DNA from: Candidatus Gastranaerophilales bacterium
GTDB taxonomy: Bacteria > Cyanobacteriota > Vampirovibrionia > Gastranaerophilales > Gastranaerophilaceae
DNA: 59,351 nt
Direction: 5' to 3'
NCBI GenBank assembly: GCA_944326515.1
Contig: CALVEI010000004.1
Coordinates: 1 to 59,351, forward strand
The translations under genes were made by a program, and so were the position numbers. The notes beneath the pieces were generated by a model. It was not told the origin of the DNA. It searched no databases and worked only from the letters and a program-made list of their open reading frames with translations. Numbering within the stretch: the first letter of the stretch is position 1; each line of letters starts with the position of its first letter. Shown here piece after piece: positions 16,273 to 26,199 of the stretch.

Positions 16273-17565
16273 TTAATTTATAAACTGTGTTACTTCAACT
16301 CCTCCGTAAGGACGGATTGAGAGTATATGACAAGAGTCTTTGCCTGTGATTTTTTCGATATTATTTTTGAATTCCTGCAAAGATTCTAAAGGAACAAAAG
16401 CTTGAACCGTACCTGCGAAACCACCACCGTGGACTCTAAATGCACCTTTGTCTTGCAAAAATTCATCACAGAAGGCAAGAACAATTCCAACAGCTTGTTC
16501 TTTAGTTGAACCGCAAACACATACATTTTGTAAGTACATGTAAGATGATTGACCCGATTCTTTTACAAGATTTAAGAATTTGTCAAAATCTTTTGCTTCC
16601 AAACATTCTGCTTCTTCAACCGCTTTTTTATTGTCGTTAAAAAAGTGCAAAGCTCTTAAAACGGCTCTGTCTCCGTATTGTTGACGTAAGTTTGGTATTG
16701 CTTTTATAAAATCATTTTTTGATACTTCTCTTAAAATATTTTTGTTAAAGTAAGAAGCTATTTTTTTCATTTCTTCGGGGATAGCAGCATATTCGCCTGT
16801 CAAATCAGCATGATCAGCACCGGAATCGATTATACATAGTGCATAACCGCTTGAGGCAAAATCAAAATTAACCTTTTTAATAACAGGATTTTTTGTGTCT
16901 TTAAAATCTATTGAAACAATATTGCCTACAGATGATGCCATTTGGTCCATAAGCCCGCAGGGTTTTCCAAAGAAAACATTTTCCGCATATTGGCTGATTT
17001 GAGCAATTTCGATTGCTGAAATCTTATTTTCACAAAATAATGAATTTATTATTGTTCCGATTAAGACTTCAAATGCAGCAGAAGACGACAGTCCTGAACC
17101 TTTTAATACGTTGGATGAGGTATATGCGTTAAACCCTTTTACATCAAAGCCAAGCTCTTTAAAACGAGCTGCAACACCTTTAATCAGTGCTTTTGCTTGG
17201 TTATATTCTTCTTGTTTAGGTGTTAGGTCGTTTAAATCTATTTCGTCTAAGGGGTAGCCTTCTGACTGAACTCTGATAATATTTTCATTGTTTATGCTAA
17301 CTGCCGCGATTACATCAAGATTTATGCTTGCAGCAATAACACATCCGTTTTGATGGTCAGTATGGTTTCCGCCTATTTCTGTTCTTCCTGGGGCAGAAAA
17401 TAATCTTATTTCATCACAGTTACCGAAGGTCTTTTCATACCCGTTTAAAATGTTAAGATATCTTTCAATGTTTTTTGAAAATTCTTTTGTGCAGTAGAGC
17501 TTTTCAAAGGTTTTGTTAAAATCTCCGTTTGTTAAGCTATGTTTGATTTTTTCGAGTTTGTTCAT
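16273..17565 (-). CDS. galK: Galactokinase
   Basis: 430 residues of the GHMP kinase superfamily. The galactokinase signature GRTEIGGNHTDH lies at 60-71, the ATP-binding KGSGLSSSAAF at about 155-165, and the catalytic-base Asp207 in GLMDQMASSVG. The C-terminal GGGFAGTVQAF motif is intact. It phosphorylates galactose to galactose-1-phosphate for GalT just downstream. It diverges from the sugar transporter across a 150-base AT-rich gap. Confidence 0.95.
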   Translation of the reverse strand: MNKLEKIKHSLTNGDFNKTFEKLYCTKEFSKNIERYLNILNGYEKTFGNCDEIRLFSAPGRTEIGGNHTDHQNGCVIAASINLDVIAAVSINNENIIRVQSEGYPLDEIDLNDLTPKQEEYNQAKALIKGVAARFKELGFDVKGFNAYTSSNVLKGSGLSSSAAFEVLIGTIINSLFCENKISAIEIAQISQYAENVFFGKPCGLMDQMASSVGNIVSIDFKDTKNPVIKKVNFDFASSGYALCIIDSGADHADLTGEYAAIPEEMKKIASYFNKNILREVSKNDFIKAIPNLRQQYGDRAVLRALHFFNDNKKAVEEAECLEAKDFDKFLNLVKESGQSSYMYLQNVCVCGSTKEQAVGIVLAFCDEFLQDKGAFRVHGGGFAGTVQAFVPLESLQEFKNNIEKITGKDSCHILSIRPYGGVEVTQFIN

Positions 17566-17715
17566 AAATAATAATCCACCTTATTTATATTATTACTTAT
17601 TTTTTTGAAAAATAAAGACTTAAATATACTATTTATATGATTAAAAGTATTAAAAAATGGGAATAATATATATATAGGGTCAAAAAGTGTTTATTATTTT
17701 TTAAAGGAGCTTACT

Positions 17716-19128
17716 ATGGAGCAAAACTCTGTAACTCACGATGAAAGAGTAAAAAAAGCTAAGCTGATGAAAGTTTTTATTGCTTTTGCAGCAGGCATGG
17801 CTGGTTTGCTTTTTGGGCTTGATATTGGTGTAATATCAGGTGCGTTACCTTTCATTACAACTCATTTTGATTTAAGCAGCAGGTTGCAAGAATGGGTAGT
17901 CAGCACGATGATGCTTGGCGCAGCATTGGGTGCAATATCAACAGGATGGATTTCCTTCAAGTTAGGGCGTAAAAAAAGTTTAATGGCAGGAGCTACATTA
18001 TTTGTACTGGGCTCTCTTGGTTCAGCTTGTGCTCCTAACGTAATTGTTCTTTTGGTTTCAAGAGTACTTTTGGGCTTTGCCGTTGGTATAGCGTCTTATG
18101 TGGCACCGTTATATCTTTCTGAAATGTCAGAAAAAGAAGATAGAGGCAAACTTATTTCTATGTATCAAATGATGGTGACTATAGGTATTTTGGTTGCTTT
18201 TATTTCTGATACTATCTTCAGCTATGGCGGACATTGGCGTTTGATGTTGGGTGTTATAAGTATCCCCGCATTATTACTTATGATTTCAGTGTTTGGCCTT
18301 CCAGACAGCCCAAGATGGCTTGCATCAAAAGGTATGATATCTAAAGCAAAAGATATTTTAAGAATGCTTAGCACAACAGATGAAAAAGCTGATAATGAAT
18401 TGTCTGAAATCAATGAAAGCCTTAAAGTAAAACAAGAAGGCTGGGGTTTGTTTAAAGCTAACAAAAATGTCCGAAGAGCCGTTTATTTGGGTATGCTCTT
18501 GCAAGCAATGCAACAGTTTACCGGTATGAACGTAATTTTGTATTATGCACCTCAAATTTTCAAACATGCTGGTTTTGCAAATACTGAACAACAAATGATT
18601 GCAACTGTTATTTGTGGGGCAACAAATGTTCTTGCTACTTTAATTGCAATGAAAACTGTTGATAAATCAGGCAGAAAACCTATATTGAAAATAGGCTTTG
18701 CAGGAATAGCTCTTGGTACTTTCTTGCTTGGCGTTTGCTTATATATGATAAATGCAGGCTTTGATGCTTTATGGATTTCTATTGTGGCTGTTATTATGAC
18801 ATTATTCACGATAGCAAGCTTTGCCATGAGTGCCGGACCTGTTGTTTGGATCTTGTGCTCTGAAATTCAACCGTTAAAAAGCAGAGATTTTGGTGTTGCG
18901 TGTTCAACAACAACTAACTGGGGATGCAATATGATTATCGGTGCAACATTCTTGACGTTGATAAATCATTTTGGTATCGCGGCAACATTCTGGATTTATA
19001 CAACATTAAATATACTTTTTGTTATTTTGACAATTTTGTTTATACCAGAAACAAAAGGTGTATCTCTAGAAAAGATAGAACAAAATCTTATGTCTGGTCA
19101 AAAGTTAAAAGATATAGGTAATAATTAA
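17716..19128 (+). CDS. Sugar/H+ symporter of the major facilitator superfamily, probably galactose
   Basis: 470 residues with 12 predicted membrane segments. Sugar porter signatures are present: [18 protein letters not shown] in helix 1, [10 protein letters not shown] in loop 2-3, [21 protein letters not shown], and [12 protein letters not shown] at the C-terminal end of the helices. Relatives include GalP, XylE and AraE. The neighbouring galK-galT operon points to galactose as substrate; that is inference. AAAGGAG precedes the ATG. The gene ends at a strong terminator. Confidence 0.9.
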   Translation: MEQNSVTHDERVKKAKLMKVFIAFAAGMAGLLFGLDIGVISGALPFITTHFDLSSRLQEWVVSTMMLGAALGAISTGWISFKLGRKKSLMAGATLFVLGSLGSACAPNVIVLLVSRVLLGFAVGIASYVAPLYLSEMSEKEDRGKLISMYQMMVTIGILVAFISDTIFSYGGHWRLMLGVISIPALLLMISVFGLPDSPRWLASKGMISKAKDILRMLSTTDEKADNELSEINESLKVKQEGWGLFKANKNVRRAVYLGMLLQAMQQFTGMNVILYYAPQIFKHAGFANTEQQMIATVICGATNVLATLIAMKTVDKSGRKPILKIGFAGIALGTFLLGVCLYMINAGFDALWISIVAVIMTLFTIASFAMSAGPVVWILCSEIQPLKSRDFGVACSTTTNWGCNMIIGATFLTLINHFGIAATFWIYTTLNILFVILTILFIPETKGVSLEKIEQNLMSGQKLKDIGNN

Positions 19129-19167
19129 AAAAATCCCCCTTTATCGTCAATAAAGGGGGATTTTTTT
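19129..19167. terminator. Bidirectional intrinsic terminator between the transporter and the pilin operon
   Basis: AATCCCCCTTTA, a 7-base loop, TAAAGGGGGATT. The perfect stem is flanked by an A-run and a T-run, and it lies where the two operons converge. Confidence 0.92.
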
Positions 19168-20119
19168 ATCTTTTCAAAGTATTCATACTTATTTCTATTG
19201 TGCAAGGAGGAAAATCCCTGGTAACTACGTAGCCAGTTGTATTGTTGCACTTTAATTGAGTCGCAGTAGTAGTAATACTTGCTTTGGTTAAATCAGCTTT
19301 GGCTGTGTAATTCTCAGGTAAAGTTTGATCAAAATCAGTAATATTTTTACTTAATGGATCTAGTGTCCAATTTTTGCCTTGAAATGCAATTTTTCTTGCT
19401 TCAGAAAATGTCATAGGGCTAGAATATTCTTTATCTAAGTCAGGGTGTGCAGAAATTACTCTTGCTTTTAAGTATGTTGGGTCGTAAGTTGGAATACCCT
19501 GAGGAACAACAAAACCATTAGATTTATTGATAATAAAAGGTACAATGTCTGGACGTTTATTTCCCGTTGTGTATTTACTACTATTAGGTCTTCTTGCTCC
19601 ATTTATATCAACCCATACAAAAAAGTAGTCACTATCACTAGAAGTTGTTAAATAATACTTCATTCCGTCTGTAGTTGTAAAAGATGGTGATTCGCTAATA
19701 CCTTCACCTGTTAAAAATACTGAGTTTTCCATTTCTGTGCAAGATGTGCTTCCTGAAACATTTATATATCCACGTTCATTTCCTGTTAAAGCGGTACATA
19801 ATTGCGCTGTAGTTGGGTATGTTGTATCACAAGAAGAACCAGTACAATCTATGTATGGGAACCTTTTTTTGTCTTTGTCATCTGCTCCAGATTTTCCTTC
19901 TTTTTGAGCTTCTAAATCTTTTTCGGCATTGTAATTATCAACGTCCATCTGGATATTATATGTTGCAACATTTAATGTCTTAAATGCTTTTTCATACAAA
20001 TTCCCGTATGCTTTCTCATCGGCGTTTCTATATATCTTTAATGACAGCATAATCAAAATAGCTGTAATGCCTATTACTATCATTGTTTCCATTAAAGTAA
20101 ATGCATCATACTTTTTCAT
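19166..20119 (-). CDS. Type IV prepilin-like protein (last gene of the pilin operon)
   Basis: 317 residues. The leader MKKYDA is followed by FTLMETMIVIGITAILIML, a class III signal with cleavage after Ala6 and Glu11 at mature position +5. The rest is a pilin-like globular domain. It has paired Cys in IDCTGSSCDTTYP and TSCTEM, and a VWVDINGARRPN segment typical of minor pilins. Unlike its three neighbours it has no glycine-rich region, so it may be a minor pilin that starts or anchors the fibre. It begins 22 bases after the preceding pilin gene. Confidence 0.85.
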   Translation of the reverse strand: MKKYDAFTLMETMIVIGITAILIMLSLKIYRNADEKAYGNLYEKAFKTLNVATYNIQMDVDNYNAEKDLEAQKEGKSGADDKDKKRFPYIDCTGSSCDTTYPTTAQLCTALTGNERGYINVSGSTSCTEMENSVFLTGEGISESPSFTTTDGMKYYLTTSSDSDYFFVWVDINGARRPNSSKYTTGNKRPDIVPFIINKSNGFVVPQGIPTYDPTYLKARVISAHPDLDKEYSSPMTFSEARKIAFQGKNWTLDPLSKNITDFDQTLPENYTAKADLTKASITTTATQLKCNNTTGYVVTRDFPPCTIEISMNTLKR

Positions 20120-20141
20120 TATTTATAAATACCTTTCAAAA

Positions 20142-21563
20142 TTAATTCCATTCAACTCGGACATACCCTGGCATTCCTCTGCCGCCCATTCCCCATTTTT
20201 CAGAAGATGTGCTGGTGTTCTTCGAAACTGAACCGCCACCACCGCCTCCAGCTCCATACTGATTTTCAGCAGCTTTTGCATGGCCTTCATTTTCGCTCAT
20301 TTTATTGGTTCCATCCAATGCCCCGACAGTGCGTCCACCACCTGCTAGAATTCCTCCATAAGGTGATGTAGCTCCAGCTTCTCCAGCAAGGCCAGTATTT
20401 TCTGTGGTGGATTTATATCTTATGGTACCACCTTCTCCACCTTTAGCTGTTGTATAGTATCCAAATGAAGAGTTTTGTCCCTGCTCTCCATTTGTATCTT
20501 CTGTTGTTGCGCCAGCTCCACCTTGACCAACGTGGACAATTACACTTTCTGTGATACGGTTAATTGTTGTGAAAGAAGATGAACCCCTCTTTCCTCCACC
20601 GCCACTGTGGTGTGCGGCTGATACAATCATAACTATTCCATTATGTCCCGGATATCCTAAATCAGTCGTTGATCCGTCTCCGCCGTGACCAAATGAGGCA
20701 GATAGATTACCCGATGCACCAAAAAAATCATTTGCTTTTGTGCAGTTGCCTCCAAGAAACAATTTGCCACCGGTTGAAGAACTTGGTCTTGCGCTAGTAC
20801 CACATATTTCTGTGCCTGGTTGGGCTATTCCTGTGTAAGTGCCACCTTTGCCTCCAGTTGCTTCTATTAAAATATTTGCAGATTTTGAATAAAATCTGCT
20901 TGTATCTCCATCTTTGCCGTTACAGATCTCTTTCCAAGCTGCATTTGGATTTGCCGATGTGCATGTAGCTGGGTCGGCCTCACCTGAACTTGCACTTTCT
21001 TCTAAGCTTGGGGATCCACCTTCTATCCCACCCATTCCAGCGGCCAAAATACAATATGTGCCTTTATTGAACTTTTCAGTTTTTGTAACTACACCACCGG
21101 CAGCACCACCTTTGTTTCCTTTTCCTCCTATATAAGCGCTACCGCCACCGCCACCACCAACAACTAATATGTCGTAATTTCCATCAGCTGGTATTGTATA
21201 TCCTACCGGTGTTCCGTAAGATGTTTTGTCGATAGAAAAAGATGTTCCTGACGCGCCGCCACCGCCGCCACCAATTGTAAGAACAGTGTAATTTTTCGCA
21301 TTTGTTTGTGGTTCAAAAAGACAATATTCTTCATTTACTGTTCCCAATGCTGTCTGTTCGACACCGTTAATTGTGGTTTTGCTAACGTGCTTACCATTTT
21401 CATCCAAATAGCATTCCCAAATGCCATGCGGATTTTTATTTTTCGCATTTTTCTTTGTTATCATTGGGGCTGATGCTATGATAACAAGCATAATTATGAA
21501 CATTGTAACAAGTATTTCGGTCAATGAAAACGCATTTATTGAATTTTCTTTTTTATTCTTCAT
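20142..21563 (-). CDS. Prepilin fused to a large glycine-rich domain
   Basis: 473 residues. Leader MKNKKENSINA, then FSLTEILVTMFIIMLVIIAS, with Glu16 at mature +5 and Ala at -1. A short conserved pilin-head segment (HGIWECYLDENGKHV) leads to FEPQTNAKNYTVLTIGGGGGG, then about 370 residues of Gly-rich sequence. The C-terminus is GMPGYVRVEWN, matching the ends of the two larger neighbours. The glycine-rich part resembles the polyglycine domains of phage tail-tip adhesins and may form a rigid polyglycine-II sandwich. Likely an exported fibre or adhesin subunit. Confidence 0.85.
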   Translation of the reverse strand: MKNKKENSINAFSLTEILVTMFIIMLVIIASAPMITKKNAKNKNPHGIWECYLDENGKHVSKTTINGVEQTALGTVNEEYCLFEPQTNAKNYTVLTIGGGGGGASGTSFSIDKTSYGTPVGYTIPADGNYDILVVGGGGGGSAYIGGKGNKGGAAGGVVTKTEKFNKGTYCILAAGMGGIEGGSPSLEESASSGEADPATCTSANPNAAWKEICNGKDGDTSRFYSKSANILIEATGGKGGTYTGIAQPGTEICGTSARPSSSTGGKLFLGGNCTKANDFFGASGNLSASFGHGGDGSTTDLGYPGHNGIVMIVSAAHHSGGGGKRGSSSFTTINRITESVIVHVGQGGAGATTEDTNGEQGQNSSFGYYTTAKGGEGGTIRYKSTTENTGLAGEAGATSPYGGILAGGGRTVGALDGTNKMSENEGHAKAAENQYGAGGGGGGSVSKNTSTSSEKWGMGGRGMPGYVRVEWN

Positions 21564-21591
21564 TTTAGGTCCTTGTTCTAGTTATCATTAA

Positions 21592-24114
21592 TTACCATTC
21601 AATAATTACTGCACCTGGTGCACCAATACCGCCGTTGCCAGCATTGCTTTCGCCGCCAGCTCCGCCGCCACCGCCAGCTCCATAGGTCATGTCAAGTGGG
21701 TGTCCACCTGTCATTATTATACCGGATAAAGGTATATATGCTCCGTTTAATGCACTGGCTGTTGGCCTTGTCCATATTGAGTGGATTGCTGCACTAAAAC
21801 CTGTTAAATTACTATTAGTACCAGACATACCACCATATGGTATAATTTTAGCTCTGTTCGATTCGTTTTCAACCGGTGAAGGGGCACCATCACCACCGGC
21901 AATTGTTTTGTTAGTTCCAATTGCTTTTAATTTATTAGCTTGACCTCCATAGCCGCCTTGTAATTGGAATATTATGTTGCCACTTGAGTATTCTTTGATT
22001 ATTGTCTCACCACCTTCATTACCATCCTGCTCATAGTTTTTAAGAGATGGTATTCCTGGTGCTCCAATTGTAATTCTGAGTTTTCCTATTTTTTTCAGCA
22101 TGGTGTTGACATATTGGCCGGCTTGTCCTCCAGTTCCGCCGTATGCACTTGAGCTTGCAATTAATATATGTCCGTCTTGGCCTTCTTCTCCATACATTTC
22201 CGCATAAGTGTTACCGCTATTTTTATCAACTTTAATGTAGTTTTTAGTGAGTTCTCCGACTCCGTAGCCACCAGAGCCAGGTCCTCCTTGATATTTTTTT
22301 AATCCATATGCAGCTGCGATGTTAAAATCAACATCACCATCTGCATCTGTTTCTGCTTTTACTTCTTCAATAGGATTGTTCATTTGAGGATAATCCAAGT
22401 GATCGTACTGAGTACTTTCATTTGCTCCAATATTCTTTGAATATTGGCATGTTGATATCAATCCCAATGATGAGTTATATGGCTGAACAAAATAGCTCGG
22501 TCTTACTGTTTGAACACAATCTGAACTTGGTTTATATTTTGGTCCATAGTGGTAGTCTGTGTAACACGTATAGTATTCTGGGTGATATTCTTCACAGCAA
22601 GTGTATGAATGTTCTGTTGTTGTTCCATCTTCGTTTGTTGTTGTATATGTACAAGTGCCCCAAGTTTTGCAATCTTTGTGATATTGTGCATGACATCCTT
22701 TTGGGTAATTGCAAGCACTTGCAGACTCGTATCTTCCACTTGGACAATTGGTTTGATCCGGGTACCTTGCAGTTGTTTTAGTTATTGCACATTCCATTAC
22801 AGGAATATTTTTGTAAATTATTGTTTTTCTTATTCTTGCAGCTCCGCCAGAACCACCAGAAATTGTTTTGTTGCCTTCTCCATAATCGATTATAGTGTCT
22901 GCGCCTTGTTTGCCTTCAGAACCATCTCTCACGTACAAAATTCTTTGCATCAAGTTGCTGCTGCCAGATGAAGGCAAAAATAAACTGAGCTGTTGAGTGC
23001 TGTATGCTTGTTCTCCTTTACCGCCTTTACCAGCTGTTGCGTAGATACTTTGTCCTGCTTTAAGTTCTAATTCAACACTGCCAGAAGTCCCAGCTTTACC
23101 GCCTTGTCCCGGAAGATTCCAACATTTATAGTTATTTTTGTTTTTATCTTTTAGATATATACCTGTTTGATAAATATCATTTATTATATCTGTACCCTGG
23201 TTTTTGGATGTTACCCAGTTTTTTTCGGCAAAACAAAGGGCTCTGCCTTTTAAATCACCAGCATTATCAAGATAGTGGTATTTAAACTCGTATGCATTAG
23301 CAGTTTGTGTTGTAAATTGTCCTTTTGCATCTGTTAATCTGTGGCTACCACCATTACCAAGTGTTTCATATTTATCTGTAAAATGTTTGTCATTTTGAGT
23401 GAGTAATTTATACTCAAAACCGGTAACTGGTTTGTCAAAATAACCGTAAGCATATGTTTTATCTGTAGTAGGACTTTTAATATTACATTTGTCAGGGTAT
23501 TCCCCAACACCTTTACAAGTGTTATAACGGTCATTATCAACTGTTTGGTTTTCCATGTCCCAATTCCAGTCATCATTTTTATTTGGTGATTGGTAGTCCC
23601 ACATCTTTTGAGTTGATCTAGATTGTTGTAAAAAAACATCTTCGTCAGATAGGTCAATAGGTACATAACTCTGTGGATTTCCACAAGCCATTCCACCACC
23701 GCCTCCGCCAGCGCCAACGTAACTAATTGTGTAGTGTCCGTCTTTTTTTATCGAACCGGCATAGGTAAGTGAACCTGATATGCCTGAGTCGTAAATTGCT
23801 TCAATTTCACCTTGTTTACCGCCAGCGCCACCTCCGCCACCACCGACAGCTTTTATAGTGAAGTTTTTTGCATCAGCTGGTGGATTAAATATGCATTCTG
23901 AACCTGTTGCCATAAAATCAGAAGTTTTGCCTCTGTAAATTGTTTTTATAACATGTTTCCCATTATTATTTATTGAACAAATCCATTTACCGTGTTGTTC
24001 AACTTCTTTATGCTTTCTTGTTATTACAGGGACAAGCGCTGCCGCGATTAGAGCAGCAATCAATAGTAATATTAAGGCTTCGGCCAAGGTGAATGCTTTT
24101 TTATTATGTTTCAT
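21592..24114 (-). CDS. Giant prepilin fused to a glycine-rich, Cys-containing domain
   Basis: 840 residues, several times a usual pilin. Leader MKHNKKA, then FTLAEALILLLIAALIAAAL, with Ala at -1 and Glu12 at +5. The head HGKWICSINNNGKHVIKTIY and FNPPADAKNFTIKAVGGGGGG match the neighbouring pilins. A Cys/Tyr/His-rich insertion at roughly residues 440-540 (CAITKTTARYP, CNYPKGCHAQYH, CCEEYHPEYYTC) interrupts the glycine-rich part and may be disulfide-bonded. The C-terminus GAPGAVIIEW is shared. It starts 28 bases before the next pilin gene in the operon. Confidence 0.85.
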   Translation of the reverse strand: MKHNKKAFTLAEALILLLIAALIAAALVPVITRKHKEVEQHGKWICSINNNGKHVIKTIYRGKTSDFMATGSECIFNPPADAKNFTIKAVGGGGGGAGGKQGEIEAIYDSGISGSLTYAGSIKKDGHYTISYVGAGGGGGGMACGNPQSYVPIDLSDEDVFLQQSRSTQKMWDYQSPNKNDDWNWDMENQTVDNDRYNTCKGVGEYPDKCNIKSPTTDKTYAYGYFDKPVTGFEYKLLTQNDKHFTDKYETLGNGGSHRLTDAKGQFTTQTANAYEFKYHYLDNAGDLKGRALCFAEKNWVTSKNQGTDIINDIYQTGIYLKDKNKNNYKCWNLPGQGGKAGTSGSVELELKAGQSIYATAGKGGKGEQAYSTQQLSLFLPSSGSSNLMQRILYVRDGSEGKQGADTIIDYGEGNKTISGGSGGAARIRKTIIYKNIPVMECAITKTTARYPDQTNCPSGRYESASACNYPKGCHAQYHKDCKTWGTCTYTTTNEDGTTTEHSYTCCEEYHPEYYTCYTDYHYGPKYKPSSDCVQTVRPSYFVQPYNSSLGLISTCQYSKNIGANESTQYDHLDYPQMNNPIEEVKAETDADGDVDFNIAAAYGLKKYQGGPGSGGYGVGELTKNYIKVDKNSGNTYAEMYGEEGQDGHILIASSSAYGGTGGQAGQYVNTMLKKIGKLRITIGAPGIPSLKNYEQDGNEGGETIIKEYSSGNIIFQLQGGYGGQANKLKAIGTNKTIAGGDGAPSPVENESNRAKIIPYGGMSGTNSNLTGFSAAIHSIWTRPTASALNGAYIPLSGIIMTGGHPLDMTYGAGGGGGAGGESNAGNGGIGAPGAVIIEW

Positions 24115-24199
24115 AACTTATATTTACTCCAAATATTCTTTATTCTTAGAAATTCAAACTCGAGCATATCGTAAATGCTTGAGTTTGAATTATTTGTTA

Positions 24200-25984
24200 T
24201 TACCAGGTGACTATTACTATACCTGATGCTCCATTTCCACCTTTGCCAGCAATGGTTTTGCTTAAGTCGTAGCTTTCTGTGCCTTTGGCTCCACCACCAG
24301 CTCCGCCACTACCAGGTATTAGGATATCATTTGTTTGACAAGATATATTTGAGGCACCATAGCTTTGACCCAATCCATCATATTTACCATTAGTTGTACA
24401 GCTTTTGTTATGCTTTATCCCACCATAGATATCTTTAATGAAGTTTGCTCCTGGGTATTTAATCTGATCAGAGAGGGTTGTTGGTATGGAAGATGGGATT
24501 CCATCTTCACCTTCAGCTTCAAGGTCTTCTGAGTTTGAAATATTTGTTGCCCTTATACGGCCACCAAGACCTCCATCTGCAATGATTCTGTTTCCAAAAC
24601 GTGAGAACGTACCGTCTTTTCCATTTTCAGCACTGCTTTGGCCTCCAAAGCCACCACGGCCAGGATATACTTTTACAAATTCTTCACCATTTTCGAGAGG
24701 AGACTTTGTATATGTATAGAACGAAACAGCTCCAGCTTGTCCTGCACCGCCACCATATGTTGCGATTTCGTATACTTGGATAAATCCATCTTGTGCATTA
24801 CTGCCTGAGCCTTGTCCTGCGCCGCCTCTACCGCCAGCACCGAATTCAGCAGGATCTACATCTTTAAAGATAGATTCGATTTTAGTTGCATCTATATTTT
24901 TAGAACTGTTAAGGTTTCCACCTCTAGTAACGCAATGAAGTGAACCGCTTGAATTTCTTTTGCATATATAACCGGCAGGTTTTTTCTTATTTTCAGCTTC
25001 TTTCCAAGATTGTGATAATATTTCGTGAGACTTGATGCCTGATCCTTCTGCTCGAGTTGCTCCAAAAATATTTGTCGCAGCGCCGTCACAAGCGTATTTG
25101 TTTTTTTTAACGCCTTTGCATTTCAATAACCAACCTTTGGGTCTTACGTGTTCACCACCACATCCGCCTGATGCAACAATGTGAACATTGCTACCATGGA
25201 ATATGGAGCCAAATCCTACACCGCCGCCGTCCATTCTATCCTTTGGCTGATTTGCAAGAACAAGTGATCCTGTAACTGATGAAGCGACAGCGGTACCAAT
25301 TATTGTTCCAGTGATTGCCCATGTTGCTCCACCGGTTAAGAAACCACCAGCTAAAGAAACTACAAGGCCACCCCAAAGTAGAGTTTTCCCGATGATTGTT
25401 GCAAATTTTTGTGATTTTCCGCCTTGACCACCTTGGCCAACAGTTGCTTCATATGCAATATTTTTTTTGAGTTCTGCTGTAGCAACGATTAACTCTCCGG
25501 AAAAACCGCCGCCGCCTGAGCAGCCGATTCCGCCGCCGCCGCCGCCGCCACCAGCTCCGACTGCTACTACTTGATATAGTCCGTCACGAGCAGGCACAAA
25601 ATACTCCCCGTTGTTTTCAGGGAAAAATGTTTTTGTTTGTCCAATACCTGCTTCTCCAGCAGCACCGCCGCCGCCGCCACCTACTACTGTCACGTTAAAT
25701 CTTGTTACACCTTTAGGTGGTATGAATTTTGCATATTGTTCTGAACCTGAATTAACGACTAAATCATCTCTTGGGTTTCCGTCAACGTACACCTTTAAGT
25801 TGTTATTTTGATCATACATTGCCATCCAAGTATTTTTATCTTTGGATACCTCTCTGTATTCCTTGGATTTTTTAATTACAGGAATACTTGCAAGTGTCAT
25901 TAATGTAATGATAATCATTGCTATCAAAACTTCTGCAAGAGTAAAAGCTAAAAATTTTTCAACTTTTTGTTTATTAATTTGCAT
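24200..25984 (-). CDS. Prepilin fused to a glycine-rich domain (first gene of the pilin operon)
   Basis: 594 residues. Leader ending LA, then FTLAEVLIAMIIITLMTLAS, with Glu18 at mature +5. The head KNTWMAMYDQNNNLKVYVDG is followed by KFIPPKGVTRFNVTVVGGGGGG. The last motif is close to the opening of glycine-rich domains on phage fibres. A hydrophobic Ala/Gly stretch at about 200-250 could be a membrane-interacting segment. The C-terminus is GASGIVIVTW. A strong GAGGAG ribosome site lies before the ATG. It probably leads the four-gene operon. Confidence 0.85.
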   Translation of the reverse strand: MQINKQKVEKFLAFTLAEVLIAMIIITLMTLASIPVIKKSKEYREVSKDKNTWMAMYDQNNNLKVYVDGNPRDDLVVNSGSEQYAKFIPPKGVTRFNVTVVGGGGGGAAGEAGIGQTKTFFPENNGEYFVPARDGLYQVVAVGAGGGGGGGGIGCSGGGGFSGELIVATAELKKNIAYEATVGQGGQGGKSQKFATIIGKTLLWGGLVVSLAGGFLTGGATWAITGTIIGTAVASSVTGSLVLANQPKDRMDGGGVGFGSIFHGSNVHIVASGGCGGEHVRPKGWLLKCKGVKKNKYACDGAATNIFGATRAEGSGIKSHEILSQSWKEAENKKKPAGYICKRNSSGSLHCVTRGGNLNSSKNIDATKIESIFKDVDPAEFGAGGRGGAGQGSGSNAQDGFIQVYEIATYGGGAGQAGAVSFYTYTKSPLENGEEFVKVYPGRGGFGGQSSAENGKDGTFSRFGNRIIADGGLGGRIRATNISNSEDLEAEGEDGIPSSIPTTLSDQIKYPGANFIKDIYGGIKHNKSCTTNGKYDGLGQSYGASNISCQTNDILIPGSGGAGGGAKGTESYDLSKTIAGKGGNGASGIVIVTW

Positions 25985-26041
25985 GCAGTGCTCCTCATAT
26001 TTTGCTAAAAAACAATATAGATATCGGCATTATATAAAAAT

Positions 26042-26070
26042 ACTTTAATTTTTTTTGAATAATGTGTCAA
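26042..26070 (-). promoter_or_regulatory. Possible sigma-70 promoter of the pilin operon
   Basis: On the minus strand TTGACA (26065-26070), a 17-base spacer, then TAAAGT (26042-26047). A second -10-like TATAAT lies at 26029-26034. The prediction is from consensus only. Confidence 0.4.
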
Positions 26071-26199
26071 TTTCGTTACATATAAAAGTTGTATATTTAT
26101 TATACTGCCATACCATATTATATAAATTCCCATTTTTTTGAGTTTTTAAACATGTTTGTTAAGTTTTTTTAAATTGAATTTATTTTAAGTACACAAATT

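Noticed and set aside
20914..21135. Plus-strand open frames rich in Pro and Pro-Pro runs across the pilin operon
   Set aside because: They are the antisense image of glycine codons, with no ribosome sites.
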